This document shows, one piece after another, positions 7,238 through 15,225 of a stretch of DNA of 28,821 nucleotides; positions within the stretch are counted from its first letter, which is position 1; every line of letters starts with the position of its first letter. The notes under the pieces were generated by a model, which saw only the letters and a program-made list of their open reading frames with translations, was not told where the DNA came from and ran no database searches. The position numbers and the translations under genes are program-made. The DNA is taken from NCBI GenBank assembly GCA_910588215.1, contig CAJUQJ010000047.1:1-28821 (forward strand), read 5' to 3'. This stretch comes from an uncultured Lachnospiraceae bacterium (lineage in GTDB: Bacteria; Bacillota; Clostridia; Lachnospirales; Lachnospiraceae).

Positions 7238-8167
7238 CTATCCTTCCTGCCGGTTCCCCTGCTCAAAACTCCATCTCTTTAATAATTCATAGATGACTTC
7301 CTCCATCTGCTCCGCTGAATAATCCGCAGGGAAATACTCATTCAGCTTCTTTCTTTGCAGTTTGACTGCCTGTACCACTGGTTTTTCATCGGAAAGAACG
7401 ATCTCTATCCCGTTTCCGTCAAGCTTCCCCTCTCTGCTCAATTCCTTCAGCTTCTTAGCCTGTGCAAGGCTGGGGAATACACACAGCCGCACTATCGTCT
7501 GGTAAAGCTGTTCCTGCTCTTCCGTTTCCAGATAGGATAATTCTATCCCGGCATTAAACGGAATCCTCTTTTCATCAACATAATCAAGCAGGGGCTTTAT
7601 GAGAAAAGTCAGACGGATGAACCGCTGTATCTGCCTGCCGCTTTCCCCGCTTTTCTCCCCAATCTCATCCGCCGCTTCCAACTTCCCGACAACTTGTCGG
7701 GAAGTTAAGTCTGTCCTCTGCCCCTGCTTCCTTACCGCCTCCAGCTTCATCTTATAGGCAAAAGCCTTTTCACTGAACAGAAGCTCTTCCCTCTGTATGT
7801 TGGAGTCCACCATCGTTATTGTGGCTTCCTCGTCCGAAAGGTCACGGATAAAGCAGGGAACCGTCCCAAGTCCAAGCAGTTCACAGGCACGTTTCCGCCT
7901 GTGTCCCGCTATAATCTCATACCCCTCTTCCTTCCCCGGCCTGACGATCAGAGGGCAGATAATGCCATGCTCCCTGATGCTCTCCACGGTCTCCTGCATC
8001 TTTTCATCGTCCAGCACCTTAAAGGGATGGTCGTTAAAAGAATATAATTTTCCTATATCCACTTCTTCTACTTTTTCCGCCGAATTGTCACTATCCTGCT
8101 CCAAACCGAACAGCATGTTTACATCCGGCATTTTAATATTGGAAGCGCTGCTTTTCCTGCCTGCCAT
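7238..8167 (-). CDS. parB: ParB/Noc-family partition protein
   Basis: A 309-residue protein. The ParB N-terminal (ParBc) domain spans about 35-130. CPLIVRPGKEEGYEIIAGHR leads into the GHRR motif at 88-91, the nucleotide (CTP)-binding loop of ParB proteins, and VDSNIQREEL follows. A central HTH region (about 150-215) and a C-terminal helical part follow. ATG 8167 has GGAGGAGG upstream and lies 35 bp inside the end of parA, so the genes are coupled. ParB loads at centromere sites and works with ParA to segregate the replicon. A 27-bp palindrome within its own coding sequence could be such a site. Confidence 0.92.
   Translation of the reverse strand: MAGRKSSASNIKMPDVNMLFGLEQDSDNSAEKVEEVDIGKLYSFNDHPFKVLDDEKMQETVESIREHGIICPLIVRPGKEEGYEIIAGHRRKRACELLGLGTVPCFIRDLSDEEATITMVDSNIQREELLFSEKAFAYKMKLEAVRKQGQRTDLTSRQVVGKLEAADEIGEKSGESGRQIQRFIRLTFLIKPLLDYVDEKRIPFNAGIELSYLETEEQEQLYQTIVRLCVFPSLAQAKKLKELSREGKLDGNGIEIVLSDEKPVVQAVKLQRKKLNEYFPADYSAEQMEEVIYELLKRWSFEQGNRQEG
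7680..7706 (-). repeat. 27-bp perfect palindrome inside parB
   Basis: Arms AACTTCCCGACAA and TTGTCGGGAAGTT, 13 bp each around one central base. It encodes the TSRQVVGKL stretch of ParB. It is a candidate ParB-binding (parS-like) site or an autoregulatory operator; no second copy was noticed in the window. Confidence 0.55.
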
Positions 8168-8960
8168 GCATAAGCACCTCCTCCGTCAGAATCCCATATG
8201 CCTCGGCTGCTTTTCCCTTCGGGTCATGTACGAAGATGCTCTTCCCTTTCGCACTTGCCTCTGCTACCCTTACCGACAAAGGGATATAATTCTCAAATAC
8301 CGGTATGATCTGTCCATAATTCTCACGCACCAGTTCCATAATGTCCTTTGCATAATTTGTCCTGACATCCACCATGGTCAGCAGGATTCCCTCAAAATCC
8401 AGTGCCGGGTTGATCCGCTTCTTTATCCTCATAATGGTTGTGATAAGCTGCTCCAGCCCTTTTAAAGATAAGTATTGTGCCTGCAGAGGTATGAGTACCG
8501 TATCGGCGGCGGCAAGGGCATTGATCGTCAACATACCCAGCGAAGGCGTACAGTCTATGATAATATAGTCATAATACGGTGCCACCGTCTCTATGTACTC
8601 TTTCAGCATATATTCCCTGCTCATGGCACTGATCAGCGATACCTCAACCGCCGCAAGGTCAATGTTTGCCGGAAGGAACTGCACCCCTTCCTCATGGGTA
8701 AGGATACCGAAACCAGCTTCCACTTCCTGTCCTTCCATAACAGAGGCTACAACTGCAGCAAGCGTTTTTTCCAGCTTGTCCGGCTCCCTGATTCCCATGC
8801 TTGCGGTGAGACTGCCCTGTGCATCGTCGTCAATCAGCAGGACCTTTTTGCCTGCTCTCGCAAGCCCGATCCCTAAATTTACCGTAGTCGTGGTCTTTGA
8901 CACCCCGCCTTTCTGGTTTGCCATGGCGACCACCTTACATTTTCTTCCTGTATTCTCCAT
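8133..8960 (-). CDS. parA: ParA-family partition ATPase
   Basis: A 275-residue protein. The deviant Walker A is KGGVSKTT (residues 17-24). It is followed by Walker A' LLIDDDAQGSLT, Walker B DYIIIDCTPSLGMLT and PLQAQYLSLKGLEQL, all typical of soj/ParA-type AAA ATPases. A GTG at 8969 is in frame, but GGAG overlaps it almost directly; ATG 8960 has GGAG ten bases upstream and is preferred. It overlaps parB by 35 bp. ParA forms nucleoid-bound gradients that move ParB-DNA complexes. Motifs are complete and length normal. Confidence 0.94.
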   Translation of the reverse strand: MENTGRKCKVVAMANQKGGVSKTTTTVNLGIGLARAGKKVLLIDDDAQGSLTASMGIREPDKLEKTLAAVVASVMEGQEVEAGFGILTHEEGVQFLPANIDLAAVEVSLISAMSREYMLKEYIETVAPYYDYIIIDCTPSLGMLTINALAAADTVLIPLQAQYLSLKGLEQLITTIMRIKKRINPALDFEGILLTMVDVRTNYAKDIMELVRENYGQIIPVFENYIPLSVRVAEASAKGKSIFVHDPKGKAAEAYGILTEEVLMHGRQEKQRFQY

Positions 8961-8988
8961 ATATTCCACTCTCCTTCGCTTCTATTTT

Positions 8989-9423
8989 CTATCTCACGCG
9001 GACATTCAGACCTTCCATAGAGATATCATCATATCCAACAAGGTAATAGTCTTCCCCGTCATGCTCTACCTTCGTCTGTATCCAACAGGGAACTTCATGT
9101 AAATCGTCCTGCAATAAAACTTCAATCAGGCTCCCGCTGCGGTAGCAGTATCCCTTTTCCGTCCTGTATTCCCCACTTTCATCCTTGTGTAAAGTGCCGG
9201 TCTCCAAAACCGGACGTAAAAGATACTCAATGCTTCCGGCAATATCTGCCAGTTTCCTCATAATTGCCTTCAGTTCCTTTAGCTGGAAGAGCTGGTCACT
9301 ATCCTTTTTGTCAACATGCAGCCCTCTGAGGTCTGCATGTTCATCATAAGTAGAACATTTTAACATATCATCAATCTGTTCCTTCATCCCTGCCACACTT
9401 GCCAATACCATATTTAAAACCAT
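8989..9423 (-). CDS. DUF5348-like protein of mobile elements
   Basis: A 144-residue soluble protein. The N-terminal half is helical (about 1-70). The C-terminal half is beta-rich, RSGSLIEVLLQDDLHEVPCW then KVEHDGEDYYLVGYDDISMEG, which I associate from memory with DUF5348. No catalytic motif is visible. ATG 9423 has GGAGG five bases upstream and lies 10 bp inside the end of the SymE-like gene. It accompanies parA in many Firmicute plasmid-like elements; function unknown. Confidence 0.68.
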   Translation of the reverse strand: MVLNMVLASVAGMKEQIDDMLKCSTYDEHADLRGLHVDKKDSDQLFQLKELKAIMRKLADIAGSIEYLLRPVLETGTLHKDESGEYRTEKGYCYRSGSLIEVLLQDDLHEVPCWIQTKVEHDGEDYYLVGYDDISMEGLNVRVR

Positions 9424-9665
9424 GACGCCCTCCTTACTGGTGCTTCATAATAACAAGATTCTGCCACCATGGCTGCTTCCTCATCCGCACCATGTCCGTC
9501 TTCATATTTCTCTATAATAAGCCTGTTGCCATCCTGTGTGACAGTCACTTTGTCACCTATGAAATATCCCAACGATCTCAACCATTTCCCCTGTATAATG
9601 ATCTGTGGATAATGCGTATAATTTTTCCCGCTCCCACTGTAAATTTTTAATTTTCTTTCCTTCAT
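9414..9665 (-). CDS. SymE-family toxin-like protein
   Basis: An 83-residue protein. The segment KLKIYSGSGKNYTHYPQI, then IQGKWLRSLGYFIGDKVTVT, then NRLIIEKY matches the SymE family, an AbrB-like beta fold. Escherichia coli SymE is the toxin of a type I system repressed by an antisense RNA. In Firmicute elements SymE-like proteins sit in partition operons, and toxicity is often untested. The start has GGAGG upstream. No obvious antisense promoter was identified. It overlaps the DUF5348-like gene by 10 bp, so it belongs to the parAB transcript. Confidence 0.78.
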   Translation of the reverse strand: MKERKLKIYSGSGKNYTHYPQIIIQGKWLRSLGYFIGDKVTVTQDGNRLIIEKYEDGHGADEEAAMVAESCYYEAPVRRASWF

Positions 9666-9701
9666 ATAAAATTTCCTCCTGTGCGTGATGTTTGTATGGC
9701 T

Positions 9702-10157
9702 TCACATTCCAAATGCTGATAAATCTACCGGAAAGCAGTATTCCGGATAGCGTACCTTAATTGCCTCCAAAAAATATACTGCATACTCACAGCAGAACAG
9801 ATCCTCCACTGTGTACCGCTGGCATTCCCTTACTTTCTCTTCCCCTTCAAGGTTGTATGCGCTGGGTGTACCGTTGCAGAAAAGGTTGAACGCCATCCTG
9901 ACTATCCTTGCACTGCCGCTGGTGATCCAGCCTTCCCCAAGGCATTCTGTCTTTACGGAATCCCTACCAAAATCGTAAATTTTCTCCACATTCTGTCTGG
10001 TATCGCAACTGATCCCAAGACAGTAAATCAATGCTTTATGGTATACGTCCTGGCGTTTACACCTCTGTAAGCAGTTCATATAAAATTCCTCATGCTCCTT
10101 GTTTTTAAATGTAACCGTATATCTTCTGTTTGAATTCATTGCTGAATGTACTGACAT
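9702..10157 (-). CDS. DUF6075-like protein of mobile elements
   Basis: A 151-residue protein beginning at the ATG preceded by AGAGGAGG, seven bases away; an in-frame extension to 10214 lacks a Shine-Dalgarno. Characteristic stretches are YTVTFKNKEHEEFYMNCLQR, RQDVYHKALIYCLGI, GWITSGSARIVRMAFNLFCN and RYTVEDLFCCEYAVYFLEAI. I recognise these as the DUF6075 family common in Clostridia mobile elements. Five or more cysteines are present, but no metal-site spacing is convincing. It is the first gene of the SymE-DUF5348-parA-parB-repA string. Function unknown. Confidence 0.68.
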   Translation of the reverse strand: MSVHSAMNSNRRYTVTFKNKEHEEFYMNCLQRCKRQDVYHKALIYCLGISCDTRQNVEKIYDFGRDSVKTECLGEGWITSGSARIVRMAFNLFCNGTPSAYNLEGEEKVRECQRYTVEDLFCCEYAVYFLEAIKVRYPEYCFPVDLSAFGM

Positions 10158-10217
10158 AGCATATCCTCCTCTTACTAAACGCCGACACGCTTCGCGCATC
10201 GTTATTAGATACAAAAA

Positions 10218-10254
10218 GGGACTAAGTCAGCTAACAATTAACAAACTTAGTCCC
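10218..10254 (-). terminator. Intrinsic terminator or attenuator before the plasmid-like block
   Basis: GGGACTAAGT (10218-10227) pairs perfectly with ACTTAGTCCC (10245-10254) across a 17-base loop. On the minus strand the stem is followed by TTTTTGT. It lies about 60 bp upstream of the first gene of the block, so it either stops read-through from the right or attenuates the block's own transcript. Confidence 0.68.
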
Positions 10255-10484
10255 AAATATAATTTCTTCTTTATAAAAAACACTTCCGGGCAAAACGCTC
10301 TCCTGCACCTCCTTAAAACGTACTTGTCCCATACCTGACAGCCTTGTGGTAATTTAGTGTCAAGTCATCAAATTTGCAGTTACAAGACTAAAAACAGGCC
10401 TGTCCCAATCCTTTTTTGCTGCTTCCGCAGCGAAAAAATATTTGGACTAAATCAGCGGAACACCTTGATTTTACTGGCTCCCTG
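10255..10484. other. Intergenic junction between mobile block and S8 peptidase gene
   Basis: No gene seen. It contains a GCTGC-TTCC-GCAGC hairpin flanked by T6 and A6 (10412-10438). It also has GGACTAAATCAGC (10444-10456), which matches GGACTAAGTCAGC at 10219-10231 with one mismatch. The right end of the plasmid-like element probably lies here, but no certain attachment site can be named. Confidence 0.45.
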
Positions 10485-12275
10485 CTAACTTAGCACTATA
10501 ATATCATAATCCCCCACCCTCGCATTCGGATACTCCGTCTCACCTCGGATCGGTTTAGCCCCTCTCCGTAAATAAGCCTTTACTTTCTCCCCGTACAGAT
10601 ACGGATCATTTCCCATAACGATTCCCCATTGCATAAGAAGCGCCGCCGCTCCGGTCACAAAAGGTGTTGCAAAAGAAGTCCCCGTAACTGGCGTATAGCC
10701 CCCGTTTCTGTCAGGCGCGATCACATTCACACCCGGTGCGACCATATCCGGCTTCACGAAGGAATCCGAGGTACGGCTGTTGACCTGCTCCTGATACAGA
10801 TAACCTCTCCCGGAAAAATCCGCATACGCTTCATATACCGGATCATAAGCGCCTACCGTGATGACCTTTGAAGCAGTGGAGGGAATAGTCAGCGTTACAT
10901 CCGGCGTAGTCCTGACAAAGCGCGTATTCTCACTCCTCGCCGTACCGGATGGAAGATAGAAGGTATAATTTCCCGTGATCGTTTCCACCGGCCGCAGCAG
11001 AAAAGTCCATACTCCGCTGTCCAGATATCTACTGCCTGCTACCGGCAACAGATCAAAATAGATCTCCTGGCTTGTCAGATAGGGAGCCGGTTCTCCGTTA
11101 TACAGGAGGATCTGCGTATTATTCAGCCGGTAGTTTTGCTGACCCGGCCGGTCAGTATCTACAGTCAGGGACTGCCCTGCAGGCGACACCAACGTCACTA
11201 CATAACGATCCGTATATTCCTTCCACAACTGAATATTCAGCCCTGTTTCATAGGTTCCGATCGTCAGTTCCACGCGTGTACTATCTGCTATGACATTACT
11301 GTCACTTTGTAATCTATTCCTATTATGTCCCGTAACGATCACACTGCCGCCTACATGCCCGCCTGATGCCCCTTCATTTCCGCTTCCCACACAGATCACG
11401 CTGCGTCCAATCTCCGATACATTGTCCAGAAAGCGCTCTAGCAGTGATGTGCCGTTATGTGCCCCGTACGTATTGCCGAAGCTTAAGTTGATGGCTACAG
11501 GCATTTTGAGTGCGATCGCCTTATTAACCGTATAAGTCAATGCACGCATCAGTTCTGTCGTTCTTGGAAAAGAATCTGCCCGTGGCGTTCCCAGCCGCAC
11601 GATCAACAGGTCACTCTCCCGGGCCATACCGGCATAAGCTATCCCACCCTGCCCTCCATTTCCCGCCGCAATACCCGCCACCGCCGTCCCATGTCCCGTT
11701 GTGTCGATGCTGGGGACTATCTGCTCCGCCTGCAGCCTGCTTCCCGTTGCCAATGCGGCATTGATCTGTTCCCTGTCATATTCCGCACCGGTCACCTGAT
11801 CCAACAGATACAGGATCCTGGTAGTCCCGTCTGTATTTCGGAAATCCTGATTCCAATAGCTGATCCCGGAATCGATCACTGCCACCAAAACTCCCTTGCC
11901 GCTCAACTCATTAAAGATCTGGCTGCCCGGCGCATAGCAGGCCGCCGTATTACCCGCCAGTTCCGAGAAAAAGAGCCTTTTGGGTTTCTCAATATATTCA
12001 ATCTCCTCCACTGTCACCAACGCATCTATCATCGACTCCGGTACCGTCAAAATGGCATATCCGGCAATCAATTCTTCCACCTTTATCACATTTGACTGAG
12101 GCAGTAAATTTAAAACGGACAATCCCTGCCGCAGATCACCGTGATACTTGACGATCAATTCCCAGGTACTGTCCTCCTTATCATATCCTACATTTAATTC
12201 CATAGACCTATCCCGCTGTGCCATCGGCGTATCCAACGCCAGATTCAATAAATTCTCCAACTTTTGGGAATCCAT
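10485..12275 (-). CDS. Subtilisin-like serine peptidase (S8), CspB/C-like
   Basis: A 596-residue protein. The N-terminal prodomain-like region (1-105) is followed by a subtilisin fold. The catalytic triad is complete: D135 in AVIDSGI, H195 in TGHGTAVAG, S534 in GTSFATPFVTGAAALL. The oxyanion Asn lies in GSGNEG. A jelly-roll-like insertion of about 150 residues (roughly 320-470) sits between Asn and Ser, as in Clostridia CspB/CspC-type peptidases. No signal peptide or membrane segment is visible, so it is probably intracellular or spore-associated. ATG 12275 is chosen from GGAGG five bases upstream; the frame to 12302 is less likely. It lies downstream of the polysaccharide operon but past a terminator, with its own 5' region. 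Confidence 0.92.
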   Translation of the reverse strand: MDSQKLENLLNLALDTPMAQRDRSMELNVGYDKEDSTWELIVKYHGDLRQGLSVLNLLPQSNVIKVEELIAGYAILTVPESMIDALVTVEEIEYIEKPKRLFFSELAGNTAACYAPGSQIFNELSGKGVLVAVIDSGISYWNQDFRNTDGTTRILYLLDQVTGAEYDREQINAALATGSRLQAEQIVPSIDTTGHGTAVAGIAAGNGGQGGIAYAGMARESDLLIVRLGTPRADSFPRTTELMRALTYTVNKAIALKMPVAINLSFGNTYGAHNGTSLLERFLDNVSEIGRSVICVGSGNEGASGGHVGGSVIVTGHNRNRLQSDSNVIADSTRVELTIGTYETGLNIQLWKEYTDRYVVTLVSPAGQSLTVDTDRPGQQNYRLNNTQILLYNGEPAPYLTSQEIYFDLLPVAGSRYLDSGVWTFLLRPVETITGNYTFYLPSGTARSENTRFVRTTPDVTLTIPSTASKVITVGAYDPVYEAYADFSGRGYLYQEQVNSRTSDSFVKPDMVAPGVNVIAPDRNGGYTPVTGTSFATPFVTGAAALLMQWGIVMGNDPYLYGEKVKAYLRRGAKPIRGETEYPNARVGDYDIIVLS

Positions 12276-12601
12276 ATTCTCCTCCATGCCGAACCATCCC
12301 AAACTCTAACTGAACTTGTTCAGTTTGTTGAACTAAATTGCTCATCAGAGAATTTATTCAACCTTTACCCCTTACCCATTTCCGTGTTGATCATGTGAAC
12401 TTCTCGCAGGGTGATGGTGATCGGCTATCCTATTTGTCGTTTATGATAAGTATATGCAATTCTCCAGAAATATCCTTGATAATGAAAGAGAATATACAGA
12501 TACGTTCCGGAGAAGAGTCCGCCTATCGCTGTTCAGCACCTCATCGTGATACCGATGTTGTCAATACGGAAACCATTTTGAAAAGGTGTAAAAGCACAAA
12601 C
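12276..12601. other. Intergenic region upstream of the S8 gene
   Basis: No gene recognised in about 325 bp. An 8-bp-arm dyad, AACTGAAC-TT-GTTCAGTT (12308-12325), overlaps a second GTTCA/TGAAC pairing and lies about 35 bp before the S8 start. It is a possible operator. A poor TTGAAT-17-ATTTAG match lies further up and is not claimed as a promoter. Confidence 0.45.
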
Positions 12602-12630
12602 AGCCCACAGAGCAAAATACTCTGCGGGCT
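12602..12630 (-). terminator. Terminator-like hairpin at the end of the polysaccharide operon
   Basis: AGCCC-ACAGAG (12602-12612) pairs with CTCTG-C-GGGCT (12620-12630) with one mismatch. It lies 21 bp past the flippase stop. The minus-strand tail, GTTTGTGCTTTT, is a broken T-tract. Confidence 0.6.
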
Positions 12631-12650
12631 TGTCATTATCCCATTATTTT

Positions 12651-14012
12651 TCAGGTTCGTAATGTAGAAACTTTTACTTGTCTTCTTTTCAATTCCCGCA
12701 TTGTAAAAGCAGGCGCCAAAAATTCATATGGCATAAGTGATATCGTATTTGCGATCACCACTCCTATCCAGCTTCCTGTAAGCTGCACCAGGCAATAAGA
12801 TAACGGAATAAAGACAAATGCGGCAAATGTCATCCATATCATTTGTACTTTAAAGTAAGACAGCCCGTTTCCTACTGCGGTATTGACACTGTGTAAGACC
12901 ATCATGGCATTTGAAACGGAAAAAACTACTGCATAACCAATATGTACTTCTACGGCTCCCGGGCCGATCCACACATCAATGATCCAAGGTAAGAACGGAA
13001 TGATGCACAACTCCAATAAAATGCACATAAACGATGCGGCTAAAAAAATTTCATATACTTTTCTTATCCATACAAACTTTTTTTGCGCCTGTGCCTTCGT
13101 GACCGCAGACCAGATCGGCGTTAATGACAGTGACACGACCATCCCGGCCGTCTTAAATATTTTATTATATATCTGGTATTCAACAACATGATCCGGCCCT
13201 GTCATCCGGGTTATGATAAGTTCATTGGCTGAAGATATCACCATAAATACCTCCTGAAGCCATAACAGGGAAATCCCGATGCTGAAAATATCCTTTATAC
13301 ATTCTTTTGCAAAAAAACGAAACGATGGAAAGTTGCCTTTCAGGAAATACTTGAATACAAACCAGGAACAGATCAAATACGGTATATTTATCGCACAAAC
13401 ATTTACGACAGACATTGCCTTCAGATTAAAGTGCACTGTCCGGGATGGCATGACACACAATGCGATCAAAATAATAATATTAGGAATTAATGTTAAGAAG
13501 TTGACAATCGCAGAATACTGCATTGCATACAAAATCGATGTAACTATCTTCAAAATCATATTAATGATCACACCTATAAAGACCAGGCTTACACATTCTG
13601 TCAAAAACCCGTTGGATATAACCGTATCTTCCACATTAAATATACTGTTCCAATTTAATCTGGTTATTATCACTTCTCCAATGAGCAATACGATTCCTGC
13701 CGTACAAAGCATCAAAACATAAGTTGTTGAAATCAGTTTCCTGATCTGGTTTATATCCCTTTTCTCAAATGCATCCGGAAGCCTGTTCCGCAGCCCATGC
13801 CCCAGACCCAGATCAAATAAAGTTACCCAGCTTAAAACCGAGAGTATCGTGTACCATAGTCCCAAAGTTGCTTTATCATGTAAGAAGCGGATATACAAGG
13901 GAAGTAAGATAAAGGATACAACAAGAGAAGCCCCCTTTACACCGAAGGCTCCTAACATGTTTTTAATAACCGGCATATTATTGACCAAGATATTATTGAT
14001 TTTCTTTAACAT
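12651..14012 (-). CDS. Polysaccharide repeat-unit flippase (Wzx-like, MOP superfamily)
   Basis: A 453-residue membrane protein with about a dozen hydrophobic helices spread along its length, the size and pattern of MATE/MOP-type O-antigen flippases. The N-terminal GAFGVKGASLVVSFILLPLY and FDLGLGHGLRNRLPDAFEKR stretches are typical. It flips undecaprenyl-linked repeat units to the outer face. ATG 14012 is chosen because AGAGG lies five bases upstream; ATG 14027, five codons earlier, is the alternative. Last gene of the polysaccharide operon, followed by the hairpin at 12602. Confidence 0.88.
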   Translation of the reverse strand: MLKKINNILVNNMPVIKNMLGAFGVKGASLVVSFILLPLYIRFLHDKATLGLWYTILSVLSWVTLFDLGLGHGLRNRLPDAFEKRDINQIRKLISTTYVLMLCTAGIVLLIGEVIITRLNWNSIFNVEDTVISNGFLTECVSLVFIGVIINMILKIVTSILYAMQYSAIVNFLTLIPNIIILIALCVMPSRTVHFNLKAMSVVNVCAINIPYLICSWFVFKYFLKGNFPSFRFFAKECIKDIFSIGISLLWLQEVFMVISSANELIITRMTGPDHVVEYQIYNKIFKTAGMVVSLSLTPIWSAVTKAQAQKKFVWIRKVYEIFLAASFMCILLELCIIPFLPWIIDVWIGPGAVEVHIGYAVVFSVSNAMMVLHSVNTAVGNGLSYFKVQMIWMTFAAFVFIPLSYCLVQLTGSWIGVVIANTISLMPYEFLAPAFTMRELKRRQVKVSTLRT

Positions 14013-14039
14013 AGATACCTCTGTCATTCACACTCAAAG

Positions 14040-14093
14040 CCCGCGTCAATCGCCAAATGTCTGCAAGCAGCCACTTGACTCGCTGCTCGCGGG
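14040..14093 (-). other. Two-part hairpin between EpsG-like and flippase genes
   Basis: CCCGCG (14040-14045) pairs with CGCGGG (14088-14093). Directly inside it, AGCAG (14066-14070) pairs with CTGCT (14083-14087), with a 20-base left bulge. It lies in the 120-bp gap before the flippase start, with no T-tract. It may be an RNA processing or stability element. Confidence 0.45.
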
Positions 14094-14135
14094 AATAACA
14101 AACTGTTGTAACGTCTGTGCTCTTTCGATCGGATC

Positions 14136-15203
14136 TCACTTTTGAAATAAGTACGTTTGATAAGGCATTATCCCGCCATAATTACTTAAAACACGATACG
14201 AAAAATAGAAAAAAGCCATGCCATATACAATAAACCTGTATATTTTTCTGTATCTGTTGAAGAACATTGTCACTATAGGAACAAACAGGATAATGAATAT
14301 CTGCAAATATAGGTTTTCTCTTACAATAAATATTTCTATTGAGAAGAAAGTACCCAGCAGAATTTCTCCCCATATCAATATGCATCCCTTGAGCAGCAGC
14401 TGTTCCATATCTTTATCCAAACAGTATTTTTTCTGAATCCATATCGCATATAAAAAGGTTAGTATATAGATGATCTGCATTACGACATTTCTGCCGGACG
14501 CTTTAAATGCCCCCAATATATAAGTTGAATATCCTGACAATGTGCTTGCAAAAAGATCAAATAAGACATTCACTGATAACAAAATGATCACGGATGCGCT
14601 GATGGCATAAAATACGCGTTTCCTGGTCCAGTTGAGAGCTAAGACCAGCAATATCGCCACACCGATCACCGCAGAAATATGAATCGAAACTGCAAAGCCC
14701 ATTAACAGAAAACTGAAAATTCTCTTCTTCTTAATAAACAGCGCCGCAGAAAGGAACAGCAGACATAATGCCATATTTTGCCGCGTAATATTCATTGCCT
14801 GTAGCGCAAAGATAAGATAATACAAAATAACAGACTGCGTTTCATCAACCTCAAAAAGACCGATCGCAATCCATGTAACAGCCACCACAAGATACCCGCT
14901 CACCAGCATATAGAAATTTGGGTCATTGCCAAATAATAAAGAAACTCCTTTAAAAAAAACTGCCCATCCGGGAAATTTGACATAAATTCTTATCAGAGTT
15001 GAAAGATCACCTTTATATTCAATCAGCATCCTGTAAACATTATAATACTGATAAGTATCGGTACCTGTATTACAGGAACGAAATGCAATGATTCCTCCGA
15101 TATGTATCGCAGTAAGTATCAGGTATTTTTTCCGCTTTATCTTGAAATACTTAAATAGCCATGAATACACGATCAGAACAAGCAAATTAACGAAGTAAAA
15201 CAT
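14136..15203 (-). CDS. EpsG-type polysaccharide polymerase (Wzy-like)
   Basis: A 355-residue integral membrane protein with around ten hydrophobic segments. Landmarks are GGIIAFRSCNTGTDTYQYYN, NITRQNMALCLLFLS and AVSIHISAVIGV. The G-D-Y and R-Q-x-hydrophobic signatures are those of the EpsG family, which polymerises lipid-linked repeat units at the outer membrane face. The start has AGGAAAAG upstream. The gene begins 22 bp after the GT2 stop, within the operon. EpsG assignment is from motifs; Wzy function follows from locus context with a flippase and Wzz. Confidence 0.85.
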   Translation of the reverse strand: MFYFVNLLVLIVYSWLFKYFKIKRKKYLILTAIHIGGIIAFRSCNTGTDTYQYYNVYRMLIEYKGDLSTLIRIYVKFPGWAVFFKGVSLLFGNDPNFYMLVSGYLVVAVTWIAIGLFEVDETQSVILYYLIFALQAMNITRQNMALCLLFLSAALFIKKKRIFSFLLMGFAVSIHISAVIGVAILLVLALNWTRKRVFYAISASVIILLSVNVLFDLFASTLSGYSTYILGAFKASGRNVVMQIIYILTFLYAIWIQKKYCLDKDMEQLLLKGCILIWGEILLGTFFSIEIFIVRENLYLQIFIILFVPIVTMFFNRYRKIYRFIVYGMAFFYFSYRVLSNYGGIMPYQTYLFQK

Positions 15204-15225
15204 TTTATCTTTTCCTGCCTCATCT

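Noticed and set aside
10412..10438. Hairpin as terminator of the S8 gene
   Set aside because: The T-run precedes the stem and an A-run follows it on both strands, so it is not a canonical terminator.
12338..12667. 109-codon plus-strand ORF upstream of the S8 gene
   Set aside because: No ribosome site, no recognisable domain, and it runs through the operon terminator into the flippase end.
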